The position numbers and the translations under genes are program-made. A stretch of DNA of 64,000 nucleotides, from NCBI GenBank assembly GCA_016648135.1, contig JADDOH010000525.1, forward strand, positions 163,722 to 227,721, written 5' to 3'. The notes below the pieces were generated by a model. That model did no database searches, was not told the DNA's origin, and saw only the letters and a program-made list of their open reading frames with translations. Source of the DNA: Agrypnia vestita. Lineage: Eukaryota; Arthropoda; Insecta; Trichoptera; Phryganeidae. Shown piece after piece: positions 30,869 to 42,290 of the stretch; positions within the stretch are counted from its first letter, which is position 1, and each line of letters starts with the position of its first letter.

Positions 30869-31645
30869 TCCAACATACGTGTTTACAGATATGGTTTCTT
30901 ACAAAGTTCGAGAGGAGTAACTATTTTTTTTTAAATCAAATCGAGGACGAAATAAGACATAATAGAGGAATCTGCCTTTATTCTTACTGAGATAATTGTG
31001 AATGACGACAACGAAGTGAATGAAATAATTGAATGGTTGAATCAAATTACGCACTAAGTACCATAACCGACAAGCCGAGGAAAACAAGAAATAGTGAATA
31101 GTAATGTCATATATAACTTTTTATGATATTTTTTTTTTTAAATATATACTATACATCCTACCTGTCTTTTCTACATAAAAACTAGAAGAAATAGTATTCT
31201 GTGTTTCCTGTAATTAAGTTGCGAAATATGCTTTTGAAACAACTCCCAAGTACCCAGCGCTCTGTCCTATGAAAGGCACTAAGTCCAACGTCTGTGTAGT
31301 TTAACATGAGGCAAGTACCCCGAGCATATTCAAACAGTATCCCTTGTCCGTAACAAAATACCGGGATGAGTGTTAATTTCAACACAAAATAAATCATACT
31401 GGGGTTAGTGGCGATGTCATATAGAACCAAGCTGCATACTTAGTCTTGTATCTACTCTTATATGGAATGTGTGGGATTGCACGAACCTCCCCACATTCTG
31501 GAATAAAGTTATATTTATTTAATTATTTCACCTAGCGGTACACAATGGTATTTTGGTACCTCGCATTGCTTGGAGCTGGCAGAAGAGGAACGAAAGTAGA
31601 CGGTGGGGATGAGATCACTTACATGTACCATATTTGGTAGAGTAA
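30869..31645. other. Nothing recognised
   Basis: The minus frame 31182-31430 (82 codons) shows no domain. 31500-31620 might be LINE-derived, but I cannot align it. Confidence 0.4.
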
Positions 31646-31649
31646 AGAC

Positions 31650-31960
31650 TGAAGATGTTAGAAAATAATGTAAAGCTGAGCTTAGCAAAATTCAAAAAAG
31701 GGTCACTCAGATGGTTTGGGCATTTTGAGCGAATGAATAATAAGAAAAATATACGATGCAAGTGTTGGTGGCACCGTAGAAGACGTGACATAACCGGATA
31801 ATAGAATATCTAGTGATCTAGGAGTAGTTAGCAGCTCCAATCGTCGAGCTTATGTGTGAAGATGTATAAATGTGAATGAGGCAAGATTTGTATGTGGCGC
31901 GATGTCCTTTCTGCCTATCCCTGCGGGTAAACGGCGTGATGGTAAGTAAGAAAATAAGTA
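31650..31960 (+). pseudogene. LINE C-terminal tail fragment
   Basis: Plus-strand segments in shifting frames: KGSLRWFGHFERMNNKKN, then SSSNRRAYV, then VLSAYPCG-like (GATGTCCTTTCTGCCTATCC). The order LRWFGHVERM, RxxRRACM, WRxVLSAYP is the C-terminal tail of a widespread insect LINE group. Several stops. Confidence 0.6.
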
Positions 31961-32490
31961 AAATTTGATATTAGGAGTATAGAAGTAACAAAATATAGTA
32001 AATGTCGATGCAAAGTCAAAGCATTAAGTTGTAACACAAAAAACCAGCGTAATATTCTTATATAACAATTTGATATCACAGTCTATTAGGGAATGTGTAA
32101 AGTTGGTACATCACTAGATCAGGAAGTGAATGTTTTTACCGGTAAAAGTGAAAGTATAAATTTATATAAAAATAACACATTTTTATGGCAGTTTTCGCGC
32201 CAAATTTTACTGAGGGGAACACTAAATGAACATAATCTGTAGTAAAATTTGCATATCTTAAATAATAGATAATAATCTTCTAGAATGATTATAATTATAC
32301 CGCGAACAACGTTGATTTAAAATGCGGATAGTTAACATTTGTGGGAAATTCTCCCCACGAACTCTATAACATCTGTCAGAATCATAAATCAAGATGATTA
32401 CTTAAACAATTTATCACATCAAAATAAACAAATATTTTAAACATTATTAATTAATGATAAATCAAAAAATTTTAATATTAGCGAAACGTC
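31961..32490. other. AT-rich DNA, nothing recognised
   Basis: No frame or repeat match. Confidence 0.5.
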
Positions 32491-32499
32491 ACTTATATT

Positions 32500-33362
32500 A
32501 TTTGATAAATTATACCTACATGTTTCAGAAATACCTTTCCATCGTAAGGGTGTTACATATATCTCAAAATATCAAAATGAATAATGTCTTTTGTTTTTTG
32601 TTTTTCTAAATTATTTGAAAATTTATTTTTAAATATTATTGCTGAAGTACTTGATTACTCGCAATTATCGGAATTTTTTTTAGAACTGGGCTAGTAGTTA
32701 AATTTAATTGATTATTAATAATATTTTGTTTACTAATACATGCTTTACTAATTTCTAATGATTCTAAATTATTCAATTTCTGACCAAAATTATTTGTGTG
32801 TAAATAGAAAGTCCTATTTTTTTGTAAAAACCGTGATCATTTTCTAATGACGATTATTCAGACATCTCAAATGCACTTTAACTCTTACATCGAACTTTCG
32901 ACCGGTTTTTCCAATACAAAACGCTGTACAATCTTTACACGACAGTTAATAAACACCTGAATTGTTAAATATATTATCTTTATCTTTAGAATATATGAGG
33001 AGTTTCCCTATATTATTATTTTTGTATAAAATGCAGGTCTAATATTTTTTGGTAGATATTTTGAAAATTGATTCGAAAATTTATTAATGTATAAAATTCT
33101 TCGCCAATAATCGTTATTATTATTCATATTTATCTGTGAATTGTATAACAATTGGTTAGTTATATTTTTCTTTATTTTATTTTTTAAAATCTTAATCAAT
33201 GAATTCTGTATTGTATCAATTATTAAATGCGATTTTTTTATTATATTTAATTCAATTTGAAAATTAGAGTGAGACAAAGGTACATTGATAAGACGGTGTA
33301 TCATTAAACCTAAACATAAAAACCCGAGTGTTTATGTGATAGAGGGTGACTAGATGTTCTAT
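32500..33362 (-). pseudogene. Penelope-like element: RT end, GIY-YIG, ribozyme
   Basis: The minus strand begins HPLSHKHSGFYV, then a 98-codon open stretch MIHRLINVPLSHSNFQIELN to IRPAFYTKIII (RT to linker), then SGVY...LSCKDC and CIGKTGRKFDVRV, a GIY-YIG core with a stop inside GIY-K and Cys for Tyr in YIG, then the NNFGQKLNNLESLEI-type tail and a decayed hammerhead at 32513-32554. Gene order and spacing match the 18720 and 16625 copies, and the tail (TTAGTAAAGCATG, AATAATCAATTAAATTTAAC) is the same subfamily as 16625. Confidence 0.85.
32513..32554 (-). ncRNA. Decayed hammerhead-like motif (Penelope 3' end)
   Basis: Sister of the 16936 motif: ACACC, then CTTACGA (G5 lost), GGAAA/TTTCT, GAAA, CATGTA, GGT. 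The core mutation should abolish cleavage. Confidence 0.6.
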
Positions 33363-34331
33363 GTAACTATTATTATTATTACTATTAACTATTATTATGG
33401 CACTTAAATGTCTTCTACATTATTTTCTAAAGAATGAAACTAATAGGACCCAAGGATAATCATATATCTTCCTTTTATCTTTACTCCAGTAACTGTTGTA
33501 ACAAGATCGGTTTTTTTGTGCGGTTACTTTGTTTCAAATGAGATTTCCAACGTAGGATAGCATTGACCGACGACAAAATAAAACTAAATCTATTTAAATA
33601 AAGGGACGAACGAAGGCTTGTCGCGAAACCTGTAAACGCGGACGTTTCTACATGAACAGTTAATAGTAAATTGAATGTAATAAAAGAATGTGTACAACAT
33701 TTTATTTAGCCACGGTTTGCTGCAACGGTGTTTCATTTGTGATATTACATAATGAAAAAAGACAAGTCTTGTGGAATATCCGAGGGATTTATCCCGGAGG
33801 CAAAATGCAATTTGTACCGCCGCAGTGTCAATTGTGTTGGTGAGCAAGCATCTCACAGGAATCCGATGAGAAAGCCCCTAAGGACTAACAAGTGAGTTTC
33901 GTGTTTCCGTTCTTTTAATTCCGTAACAGAGCTGGGAGCTACATTTATACGGGCTTTGTGAAATGTCTTCCAGCGCACTTTTCTTAGTGTTTACCATATC
34001 CTCGTAGACGGGACTACAGTCTTTTAGAAACTATTAAGTAATGTATTTTTAATTGTTGTGTTACATACATTTTTTTATATATTTATTTTTTAAATTTTTT
34101 GCAAATACATTTTTTTACAACATAGCGCTGGTTACTTATGATGGATTTTTCTCTTCTACATAAGTGACATAGACTCGTGTGTAGGAGAGGAGTATCATTA
34201 CATTTTAAATTTACATAAAATGTACATATTCATCATTATTATTAAATAAATAAATAAATTATATATGTATAGACAATTTAGTTATAATTAGTAAATAATA
34301 GGTACATATATATAATAATAAGTAAGTAATA
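33363..34331. other. Unassigned DNA
   Basis: 33590-34010 is more balanced in composition; the minus frame 33590-33856 has no domain. 34200-34330 has a TAAATAAATAAATAAATTA run and two copies of AATAATAAGTAAGTAA flanking the next MITE. Confidence 0.4.
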
Positions 34332-34862
34332 TACAGGGTGTACCAGAGCTAGCAGCAGAAACTTGGCCGGGAGATTCCTGACTATGTTATGAGTCTAAAA
34401 TATTCAAGCAACCAGGACCTAATATCAATAGTTATGGAGATATGCAATACCAAAGTTTGCATTTTATTTTCAATATTTTTTACTTATTTTTTGTAAAAAT
34501 TTGAACTATCATTACAGTTACTTATATAGATTATGAAAAATTCATTTGCTACAATACAACTTAAATAAAATGATGATAACTTTGTAAAAAATAACTTTTT
34601 TCAATTTTTGCAAGGTTTTTATCATTTTACTTGACTTGTATTAAAGCGAATGAATTTTGTCATAATCGATATAAGTTACTGTAATGATAGTTCAAGTTTT
34701 TGCAAAAAATAAGTAAAAAATATTGAAAACAAAATGCAAACTTTGATATTGCATATCTCCATATATATATATTAGGCCAAGGTTGCTTCAACATTTTAGA
34801 CTCATAACATAAGCAGGAATCTACCGGCAAAGTTTCTGGTGCTAGTTCTGGTACACCCTGCA
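34332..34862. mobile_element. Palindromic MITE, TACAGGGTG subfamily, copy 3
   Basis: Starts TACAGGGTGTACCAGAGCTA and ends with the complement (right tip CCCTGCA), TA on both sides. Shares the internal TTACAG / ATATAGATTATGAAAAATTC blocks with copy 1, but the outer 60 bp are a different sequence, so this is a second subfamily with copy 59806. Confidence 0.85.
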
Positions 34863-34889
34863 TAATAATAAGTAAGTAATAGGTACATA

Positions 34890-35145
34890 TATATATGATA
34901 AAATAAAAATTTAATTATTTCTGAAGGTATTTTATCACGTTTTTTTAAATGCCTCGTAATTTTCCTCAGTCCTCATTTCAACAGGCAATTCGTTGAACCA
35001 TTTCACACCTCTGAATGTGTAGTGATGCTGAGCAGTTGTGGTATGTATCACAGGCATATGTAATTTACCAAGAGTTTTGTGTACATTTCTGCTACTTGAT
35101 ACTCTTCGGGTCAGCTCGTTATTGTTTTATATACATTATAGATGA
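34890..35145 (-). pseudogene. Jockey-like LINE C-terminus
   Basis: The minus strand reads NNELTRRVSSSRNVHKTLGK, MPVIHTTTAQHHYTFRGVKW, FNELPVEMRTEENYEAFKK and a stop. It is related to 28567-28812 (TAQHHFSYQGVSFYNALPNEM). Confidence 0.75.
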
Positions 35146-35431
35146 ATTATAAAATACGGAGGATCAGGTGACGCCTTGATCCTTAAATAATTAAATATCC
35201 CGCCCTTACAGCGCGTGTGCACGCACGAGACCTCCCGATAATGTCGGGGATGATTCGTTTCTTGTTGTACTTTATTGATTAGGATAACGCAATTGGTACG
35301 TCCAACTATAACCAACAAATCTCCGAGACAATATACCAAAGTCTCATTTTTTTACACGCAACATTGAGTGCTTTCAAAAATTACGCGATAGGATATCACA
35401 TTATTTTTTTATTTTATTATATTTTCCATTT
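35146..35431. other. Unassigned
   Basis: Minus frame 35136-35339 without a domain; moderately GC-rich around 35200-35240. Confidence 0.4.
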
Positions 35432-36118
35432 ATTGGTTTTCTTACAGCCATATAATAAATAAATCTTGAAAAAAAAACAAATATTGATGTACATAGCCTA
35501 GGGCCAATTACAAAAAAACACATATATACAAGAATATTATACCAGGATCGATAAAAAATAAGAAAAAACAACATGTCAAATAGTGAGTTTGTGTGAATTT
35601 GTGTTTTTATGTGTCCGTGTGTATATGCGTTTTTGTGTGTTCGTGTGTGTGTTCACATGTGTGGGAAGAAAAATGTCATCGCGCGAGTTTATACATAAGG
35701 GATTTTGTAAACTGCTCAAAACTTAAATATAAAATATGGAGATCTGCAAAGACCGCGTCATAGGTACCTAGAACTCTCCAATGATTTAAATGGAAAAGGC
35801 GTGGTGCTCTTGTTAGTCTCTGCGGGACATTAAAGTGTATTGAATGTAAAATTTCAGGTGAATCTATGCGATTATTAAGTATTTTGTAAAGGCATTTCAT
35901 ATCGCTTATCATTCAAGCAAGAGTACTTATCTTGTGGTACTTATATGTGTCGTCATAGTTATCGAAGTGGACGTGATTTTTGAAGTTCAGTGTTTTTGTG
36001 AAAGTCTGCTGAATGCGTTCGAGACCCTTTTTATGTATTTCGTAGTACAGAGACCAAATAGGTGATGCGAATTCAAAATGCTAGGTACATAACAGGAGAA
36101 TACGCAATTTAATTTTTT
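35432..36118 (-). pseudogene. Jockey-like LINE: RT C-terminus and 3' UTR
   Basis: The minus strand reads FEFASPIWSLYYEIHKKGLE, RIQQTFTKTLNFKNH, then a 78-codon frame MISDMKCLYKILNNRIDSPE, ILHSIHFNVPQRLTRAPRLF. The 3' UTR (35432-35670) includes GTGTGTTCGTGTGTGTG and matches the window's first 160 bp. The upstream RT part is at 36507-36900. Confidence 0.8.
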
Positions 36119-36177
36119 TTTAATATGTTTTACTTTACTTTGTAATACACACACACAATATGAGCTATTAAATTACA

Positions 36178-36220
36178 ACTATAGTTACGAGAGGAGCAGT
36201 CCCTCTCATCATCAGGTATA
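36178..36220 (-). ncRNA. Decayed hammerhead-like motif, left arm
   Basis: CTGATGA and a perfect stem II (GAGAGG/CCTCTC) are kept, but GAAA has become GTAA. Confidence 0.6.
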
Positions 36221-36399
36221 GATAATAACTAACGTAAAAACAAAATTTAAATTCTAGAAACACATTAATAAATAATATCACATTTCAATTCACTTCACCA
36301 CTCCTAGAGCTGTTCGGCGAAAAAATACCCTTTCCCGCCGCGCGCCCCCTGACCTACCCAGTTAGATTGATAAATTTTGTATTTAAGTTAGTTATTATC

Positions 36400-36448
36400 T
36401 ATACCTGATGATGAAAGGGACTGCTCCTCTCGAAACTATAGTTGTAAT
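36400..36448 (+). ncRNA. Hammerhead ribozyme-like motif, right arm
   Basis: TAC, CTGATGA, T, stem II GAAAGGG/TCCTCTC (one A-C mismatch, one wobble), GAAA, CTATAGT (palindromic ACTATAGT, four-pair stem III), T before GTA. Stem I TAC/GTA. Confidence 0.7.
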
Positions 36449-36506
36449 TGAATAGCTCACATTGTGTGTGTGTGTATTACAAAGTAAAGTAAAACATATT
36501 TTTAAA

Positions 36507-36900
36507 ATTATAATGTTGCACCACGAAGTATCTGCTAAATCTTTCAATGATATTAGGAGACTATGCATTTTAAAGACCAAGTGCTATTGAAAGGTTTACT
36601 CATTCGAAGTACAAAAAAACGAGCATTCTAGACGCCTTATCGATTATGGCGTTAGTGTAGGTCAGGTATATTCTCAATTTTGAGTCTAATAGTACGCCGA
36701 GATCTCGAATTACTTTGACAGGAGAGACAAGTACATTGTTATGTCTATAGAATATTCTAAACCAACGAACGAGTGCTGCGAGGGTGACAAACGAAGATGT
36801 AGCAAGGATGGGGTCCTCAAGAAAACCTAAAGGAGTAAATGATTCCCTTTGAATAAGGTTAGCCCTGTGAAAACACCGCTAATGGTTCTCTGAAGTCGCG
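36507..36900 (-). pseudogene. Jockey-like LINE, RT part upstream of the insertion
   Basis: The minus strand reads LEYSIDIT / VLVSPVKVIRDLGVLLDSKL (in shifting frames), YTNAIIDKASRMLVFLYFE, ALGLQNA, DTSWCNI. VxxxRDLGVxxDxxL and INxxxxKAxRMLGF are standard LINE RT thumb motifs. It continues at 36118. Confidence 0.7.
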
Positions 36901-37500
36901 AGAGGCGCAGCTAGAACAAGTCGTCAAATTTAAATAGAATTCTCTGGCGACGGGAACAGGAAAACGAGTCGGGGTGCTGGTGGTGTTTTACGATAGGGCG
37001 GTCATAAAAAAATCCGAGGTCACTGTCCGCAGACCGCAAAGTCCGGTCAGCGTTGTCCACAAACCCACTTTAATGTGTGGTCACCAATTGAGGTCACGAA
37101 TCTAGGCTAGGGCAGTCGCAGAAGCGACATTAATGGACAGCGAAAAGTAACCGATAAGAAATACTCTGGAACCATACTTCTATATGTAAATATATCTCGA
37201 TTGAATTGGCTTGGACACAGCTCGCGAATGCGAAGCGCCTTATCCAAACGTTGGGCCCTAAACCTCCCAGAATGAGGGAGCGAAAATTATGAGGAAATTA
37301 TATATATATAGTAAATTAATAAAACAAATTTATGTGAGACAAGGGAAAAAACACAAGAATATGTCCCGGGGCTGGTAGAGTGGCGACATCTATACTTTTA
37401 CCATGTACCTACCTACTACATAATTACATGGTGTAAGTCTAACAAACTTACCGGAAAATGGCGTTACCGATAAATCGGAAAACAATACTGGATTACCTGT
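36901..37500. other. Unassigned, partly GC-rich (36960-37270)
   Basis: No recognised domain on either strand. It has no second copy here. Confidence 0.35.
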
Positions 37501-37504
37501 AATT

Positions 37505-37720
37505 ATGAAAGTATCTAAAGTGAATTATATATCAATATATTTTCAATTTCAATTTCAATTTTCAATTTTTATTTATTACATAATATGTATATTACAAACT
37601 TTATGTTTAATGTATACATATTATGAATTTATATGTAAAAATATACATATACACATATATATACAAACATACACATATACATGCATATATACACACACAC
37701 ATATACATATTGTATATTAA
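37505..37720. repeat. Simple-sequence tract (TTTCAA, TATACA, ACACAT)
   Basis: TTTCAATTTCAATTTCAATT at 37541-37560 followed by TATACATATACACATATATA-type sequence to 37710. Confidence 0.85.
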
Positions 37721-37767
37721 AATAACAATTTATTATTAACCAATTAAAAGTGATCTGTACAATCTGG

Positions 37768-38757
37768 TTAGAGGTGTAGGAGAATCCTGCTTCGGAAAAT
37801 CCCCTCAGACACATGGAATATATCAATATCCAAAGCGATCTTGTTCAGCATAGCTGTAGCTTTTCCAACAGGCATAACCATCGGCAGGTTGGTCCTGTAT
37901 ATTGGAATGTGAAACAATCTATGCTGACGATGTCTAAGGTAATTATCAGGAACATACAAACCAATGCTCTGCATAATTTCAGTATTGTCGATCATACCGC
38001 GCAACAATCGATAAAAATGTGTAATCAAATACACATTCCTTCTAGTCTCTAAACTATTGTAGCCAAGCATACCCTGGAGAAACTCGGTTGGGTAAAGCCA
38101 AGGATAATGCCCATACTCTCTCATGTAGAGATATCTCAGAAACTTCTTTTGGACTTTCTCCACCATAAGAGAGTACTTGCTCTCATGTGGCCCCCAGATC
38201 ATCGAGCCACTCTCGAGTCTACTCCGCACCAAGGAGTTGTAAAGAGTTCTCAGTACGCGGGTATTCTCGAAAACCCTGGCAGTACGCAGAACAAATCCTA
38301 ACATTCTCAGAGCATTACCACTGATCGTCTCTATGTGATCGTGAAATGTCAGGTTGCTTACAAATCTAACACCTAGATCTTTAACATTCGATGTTCTTGT
38401 CAGATTTTGGTCGTTCATTTTGTAGCGAAAAAATAGAGTTTTTTGGGCCCTAGTGAAGGATGTAACCGAACACTTGGAAACATTAAACAAAAGTTTATTT
38501 CGTCTACCCCATTCACATATATTTAATATATCTGTTTGGAGAAGATGAAAATCGTCCAAAGTTGACACCTTTAAGAAAAGCTTTAAGTCATCCGCAAATA
38601 ACAGAAAGCGCGAGTTTAAAATGACATTTTTTATATTATTGATAAAAATCGAGAACAACAATGGACCCAGGTTAGATCCTTGCGGGACACCCGAGAAGGT
38701 ATAGAAGCACTCTGACGCGAATAGACCATAGGAGACGTATTGGTTCCTTGTCACTTG
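37768..38757 (-). CDS. Jockey-type LINE reverse transcriptase, 5'-truncated, open 328 codons
   Basis: A single minus frame with no stop over 328 codons. RT motifs are in order: SGVPQGSNLGPLLFSIFINN (residues 21-40), FADDLKLF with the catalytic Asp pair (53-60), LLFNVSKCSV, NVKDLGVRFVSNLTFHDHI, then the thumb SLVRSRLESGSMIWGPHE and a C-terminal RRNVYLITHFYRLLRGMIDN and YRTNLP stretch. This is the second half of a LINE ORF2 (Jockey clade judged by the C-terminus). The apurinic-like endonuclease and the first RT motifs are missing, cut at 38757 where Penelope-like sequence begins. The intact frame suggests a fairly recent insertion. A broken relative lies at 26810-27818. Confidence 0.9.
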   Translation of the reverse strand, partial: QVTRNQYVSYGLFASECFYTFSGVPQGSNLGPLLFSIFINNIKNVILNSRFLLFADDLKLFLKVSTLDDFHLLQTDILNICEWGRRNKLLFNVSKCSVTSFTRAQKTLFFRYKMNDQNLTRTSNVKDLGVRFVSNLTFHDHIETISGNALRMLGFVLRTARVFENTRVLRTLYNSLVRSRLESGSMIWGPHESKYSLMVEKVQKKFLRYLYMREYGHYPWLYPTEFLQGMLGYNSLETRRNVYLITHFYRLLRGMIDNTEIMQSIGLYVPDNYLRHRQHRLFHIPIYRTNLPMVMPVGKATAMLNKIALDIDIFHVSEGIFRSRILLHL

Positions 38758-38759
38758 TC

Positions 38760-38870
38760 TAAGACCACTAATGAGTTTAGGAATACACGACTAGTTTCGA
38801 CAACTGCAGATATTGTCATCAACAGGTGATTATATAAATACAACATTCACTAAAGAAATCGTCTACTCTC
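38760..38870 (-). repeat. Penelope-like terminal segment with variant ribozyme (family C)
   Basis: Shares TAAGACCAC and the motif described at 38787-38828 with the locus at 41197-41340. Confidence 0.55.
38787..38828 (-). ncRNA. Hammerhead-like motif with CUGUUGA core (family C)
   Basis: Minus strand: CAC, CTGTTGA, T, GACAA/TTGTC, GAAA, CTAGT, C before GTG. Stem I is CAC/GTG, and stem III is the palindrome ACTAGT. Position 6 is U instead of the conserved A. Confidence 0.55.
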
Positions 38871-41195
38871 AAGAGCTATTAATTAGAAAAGCGATTGATG
38901 TGTTATCGCATCCATTTATTTATCGATCTATCAAAACAACTATATAACAATATCCGTCATTAATGCTACCAAGACGCTAGATAGCGCTCTCACAACCTTA
39001 GCACGCGGCCGAAATATATAGTAAAACAACGTTTTTGGACTGGTTATAGCTCGTTATATCTAATGGTAATGATAAATTCGATATTCTGGCTAAAAACCAA
39101 TAGATACGAGCTTTAATATTTATCATTTGTTAAATTGCAGTGACAAAATATTGAAAGAGACAATGTATGTACAGTGAAACGGGACTTCACGACACTATAA
39201 AGGACACTAAAATAAATACTTGTCGGAAGACAGACATAAAGCTCCGAAAGCACTGCTAGTAATTTTGCGATGGTTATTCTCGGATCCCCAACGCCGGAGA
39301 AAATTCTGAGAAATTCGGGTAAACGAACCATACAACAAAGCACTCAGCCTTCAAGTTTACTACAAATATCATCACATAATATATGTAGTGGTTTAAAAAT
39401 ATTATTATATTATATATTATATAGAAATTTACATATTTACTGGTAAATCAGTTTACCGAAAATCGGCAGTACTTACACTAGTAGATCTTTTCATGATTTA
39501 TTGCATGAAGATTTTTTTATTACGTATTAAGATGGAGTACCTAAATGATATTAGATATAAGTTATAGAACATGGACATGGAATACATGATACAGGTTGCT
39601 TATTTCAGGAGTGCCCGCTACTTCGAAGGTAAGCTAAACCCACACATTTTGATATTATTAATATTATCCCTCATTCAAATATTATACAGCTACACACTCA
39701 TTGATATAAATAGTATCGTTAGAAACTATAGAACTAATTTTATATAACACAAATAACGGAGGTTTTATTTTACGTCAAGCTTTACTTCCAAAATGTCACT
39801 CACAAAGGTACTCTTTTTGTTCAAAGGAAGCATAAAACGGAGTGCCAGAGACAAACAAAGGGCTGTTCTATTCGACAGAGAGCAGATGTGTACTTGAAGG
39901 GTTGTCAGGGACTTGTTGAGGTTATCTTTTCCCTTTCATTTTCCGGAGACATATCTGAAACAGCTCTTTGTTTATTACCAAATTATTAGAAATCCTAGAT
40001 AGACGAACATTTAGAATTTTGCAAACTTGCTTACATATTTACGTCGTACGGAGCATATATTTTCTTTCCTTCTTCACACTCCTATTCACATCCCCATTGT
40101 AATCCTTTTTTTTATTTCACACTGGTACAATTCTTACTTCACCATTTAAATTTAATAATCATACCCACATATTTTATTGCTGTCTGATTATTAAATCTTA
40201 TACCTGGACAATCTGCCAGTGTCTGGTTTACCTCTCACGAACATCCCCTATTACACCTCGCTTTCCTCTCTCCTCTTTCAAAACAATCGGTTCCATATGA
40301 CTAATCAACCTGATGACCTATGTTATATTTACATTCGCCCCTAACTTGTTCGCCCTCTAGTAACATTACACGTCGAACAGTTGAACTGTCTTGTTTTCTT
40401 ATCTCGGCTTGATTCCCGGCGGATTCATTAAATCTTCCAAACACCCCCAGGAAATTGGACAACAGGGCAGACAATAATATTGTTCAAAGTCGACTTACAC
40501 AAAAGGCTGTCTGTTAAGTTACTCAAGATATACATATCAGACATGGTGGCGCATTATAGATATCTACTGTAGATATCTTTTCAACACAGCTATTCTTGTC
40601 TTTAGTTTATTTTTGTACTAGAATGAATTGAAGCGCAGCTTGTTGGATATCGGTGCGTTGGGGATTTCCGCACCCTCGCCACATGACCGAAGCTAATTGT
40701 CCCAGGCTCCCCGCCCACCCGCAGCCAATGATCAACAACTTCCCCGAGGGTGCAGCACTCACTTTGGTATATTTGGATAGTTTTCTAGAATAAAAATTAC
40801 ATTTACGCTAGTCCACAATTTATGATTTCATCTCCAAGTATAACATAAATTTCGTAAATATTTTACGAGAAGTTATTAAGAAATAAAAGACAAACTAGCA
40901 AAATTCAGCTGCGATGAGCACTTTTCCTCGCATTCTGTGAAAAAATTTGTATGGAAACGTGTCAAAATAAAATTAATTCATTGAGTTCCACATATTTTAA
41001 GTATATATATTTTTAAAACGACTGAATTATTTAATACATAACCAAATTAACGATGTAGAACTGTAGTAGACATGATTATTTTCAATTAATAAAAAAATCA
41101 TCGGTTTAACACTTAATTCACAATTTATGTTTATAAAAGGTTTATATTATTTATCGATTTGGCATTACATTAACTTTGTGGAATGACACGATTAC
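38871..41195. other. 2.3 kb without a recognised feature
   Basis: AT-rich with patches of balanced composition at 39140-39350, 40380-40480 and 40640-40750. Minus frame 39113-39343 has no domain. This is the longest stretch in the window with no identifiable element and could be host intergenic DNA. Confidence 0.45.
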
Positions 41196-41196
41196 T

Positions 41197-41340
41197 CATA
41201 TATAAATAAAATACTTGTGTAAGACCACCTTAACATAAAGTTTATATTCTCACCTGTAGATGAGAGCGTCTGTGGCTCCCGAAACTAGTCTTGTTTAAAG
41301 AAAAGTGGTCTTACACAAGTATTTTGCTTATATATAAATT
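41197..41340. repeat. Family C Penelope-like palindrome
   Basis: AAAATACTTGTGTAAGACCAC and its complement (41212-41232 and 41308-41328) flank a 75-bp centre with the motif at 41251. Confidence 0.75.
41251..41293 (+). ncRNA. Hammerhead-like motif with CUGUAGA core (family C)
   Basis: CAC, CTGTAGA, T, stem II GAGAGC/GGCTCCC with one mismatch, GAAA, CTAGT, C before TTG. Again U at position 6, as at 38787. Confidence 0.5.
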
Positions 41341-41439
41341 ATAAAAAGATTGTTAAAAAATGCGTAGAATGTCAATTTTTACATAATTAACTTTAAAAAA
41401 AGATAACACAAAATCAAAACCGTGTTCTGAATTTTTTGT

Positions 41440-41605
41440 GTAGTTTTTTAGGATATTCTGCAGTGTACATCTGAGCTTTATGATATGAGCACATAAGCCC
41501 TGATGATGGACCCTGCAATGGGTTCCGAAACATCGGCCATAGAGAATAATATACACAGAAAACTACGGACAGAAGATTCTGAACGGCCGTGAAAACATTT
41601 TTATT
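41440..41605 (+). repeat. Family A copy
   Basis: TTTTTTAGGATATTCTGCAG, the ribozyme, then AGAAGATTCTGAACGGCCGT. Partial inverted ends GTGTAGTTTT / GAAAACTACG. Confidence 0.7.
41497..41537 (+). ncRNA. Hammerhead ribozyme-like motif (family A)
   Basis: GCC, CTGATGA, T, GGACCC/GGGTTCC with loop TGCAAT, GAAA, CAT, C before GGCC. The core is canonical with C at the cleavage position; stem III has only the A-U pair (C opposite A). Confidence 0.6.
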
Positions 41606-41949
41606 AAGAATTCCCGATTTCAGGAATTTAATCAGGACTCAATGAAAATCGCCAGACTGACCAAATCATTAATTTCTGTGGAAATACGTGGCAGCGAGTA
41701 ACGTTGTGAGCGTAGCATCCTACTTTTTACACAACACTATTGGAGAAGACATTATTGTCACCTGCATTTGCACAAATACCCAACTGCCGAAAACAGGCCA
41801 TAATTTATTGCTCATTAAACTTCATTTCTTATCACTATTTAATATACACAAACATTCATTTAATTCTCTTATATAGGTATATACCTAAATATACTTTTTA
41901 ACTGTGGTATATATACATTTTGTTACTATCCATGCATATAATTTTATAT

Positions 41950-42010
41950 TATATATATAATAGATATATATATATATATTATATATATATATCTATATAT
42001 ATATATATAT
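41950..42010. repeat. AT/TA low-complexity tract
   Basis: Interrupted TATA-type repeats. Confidence 0.85.
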
Positions 42011-42172
42011 TACTTTACTTTCACTATTGCTTTTGTATTATACAATATATACTGTTCTTATAATCCACATTTTATATTTATATACCCAATTAATTAATTA
42101 ATTAATCTCATAGTTATATAGTATTTTGTTGTATATCTTTATTATTTTTTGTTCTCACTGTATTGTTCAGCT

Positions 42173-42290
42173 GCTCATCTCGGCACAGGTTCTTCCCAGT
42201 GAGATGAGCGGCTCCATCTCCTATGTCATGTAACAAGGTGAAGATAAATAATTAAATAAATAAAAATAAAAAAATAAAAATAAATAGAAC
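42173..42290 (+). mobile_element. LINE 3' UTR hairpin and A-rich tail
   Basis: GCTCATCTC (42173-42181) pairs with GAGATGAGC (42201-42209), followed 45 bp later by an AAATAAATAAAAATAAAAAA tail. The layout matches 15140-15176. No coding part identified upstream. Confidence 0.5.

Larger units (their letters stand above)
36119..36506. mobile_element. Palindromic Penelope-derived element with a ribozyme in each arm, inserted in a LINE
   Basis: 36119-36248 and 36372-36506 are about 130-bp inverted repeats (TTTTACTTTACTTTGTAATA outside, AGTTATTATCTATACCTGAT inside). Each arm holds a hammerhead-like motif pointing outward. The 120-bp centre includes a GC-rich CCCGCCGCGCGCCCCCTGAC. The element splits the LINE frame: WCNI on one side, RILLLCT and FEFASPIW on the other. 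Confidence 0.8.

Noticed and set aside
38871..41195. Host gene in the longest repeat-free stretch
   Set aside because: No frame above 76 codons and none with a domain; no splice-linked exon series could be traced by eye.
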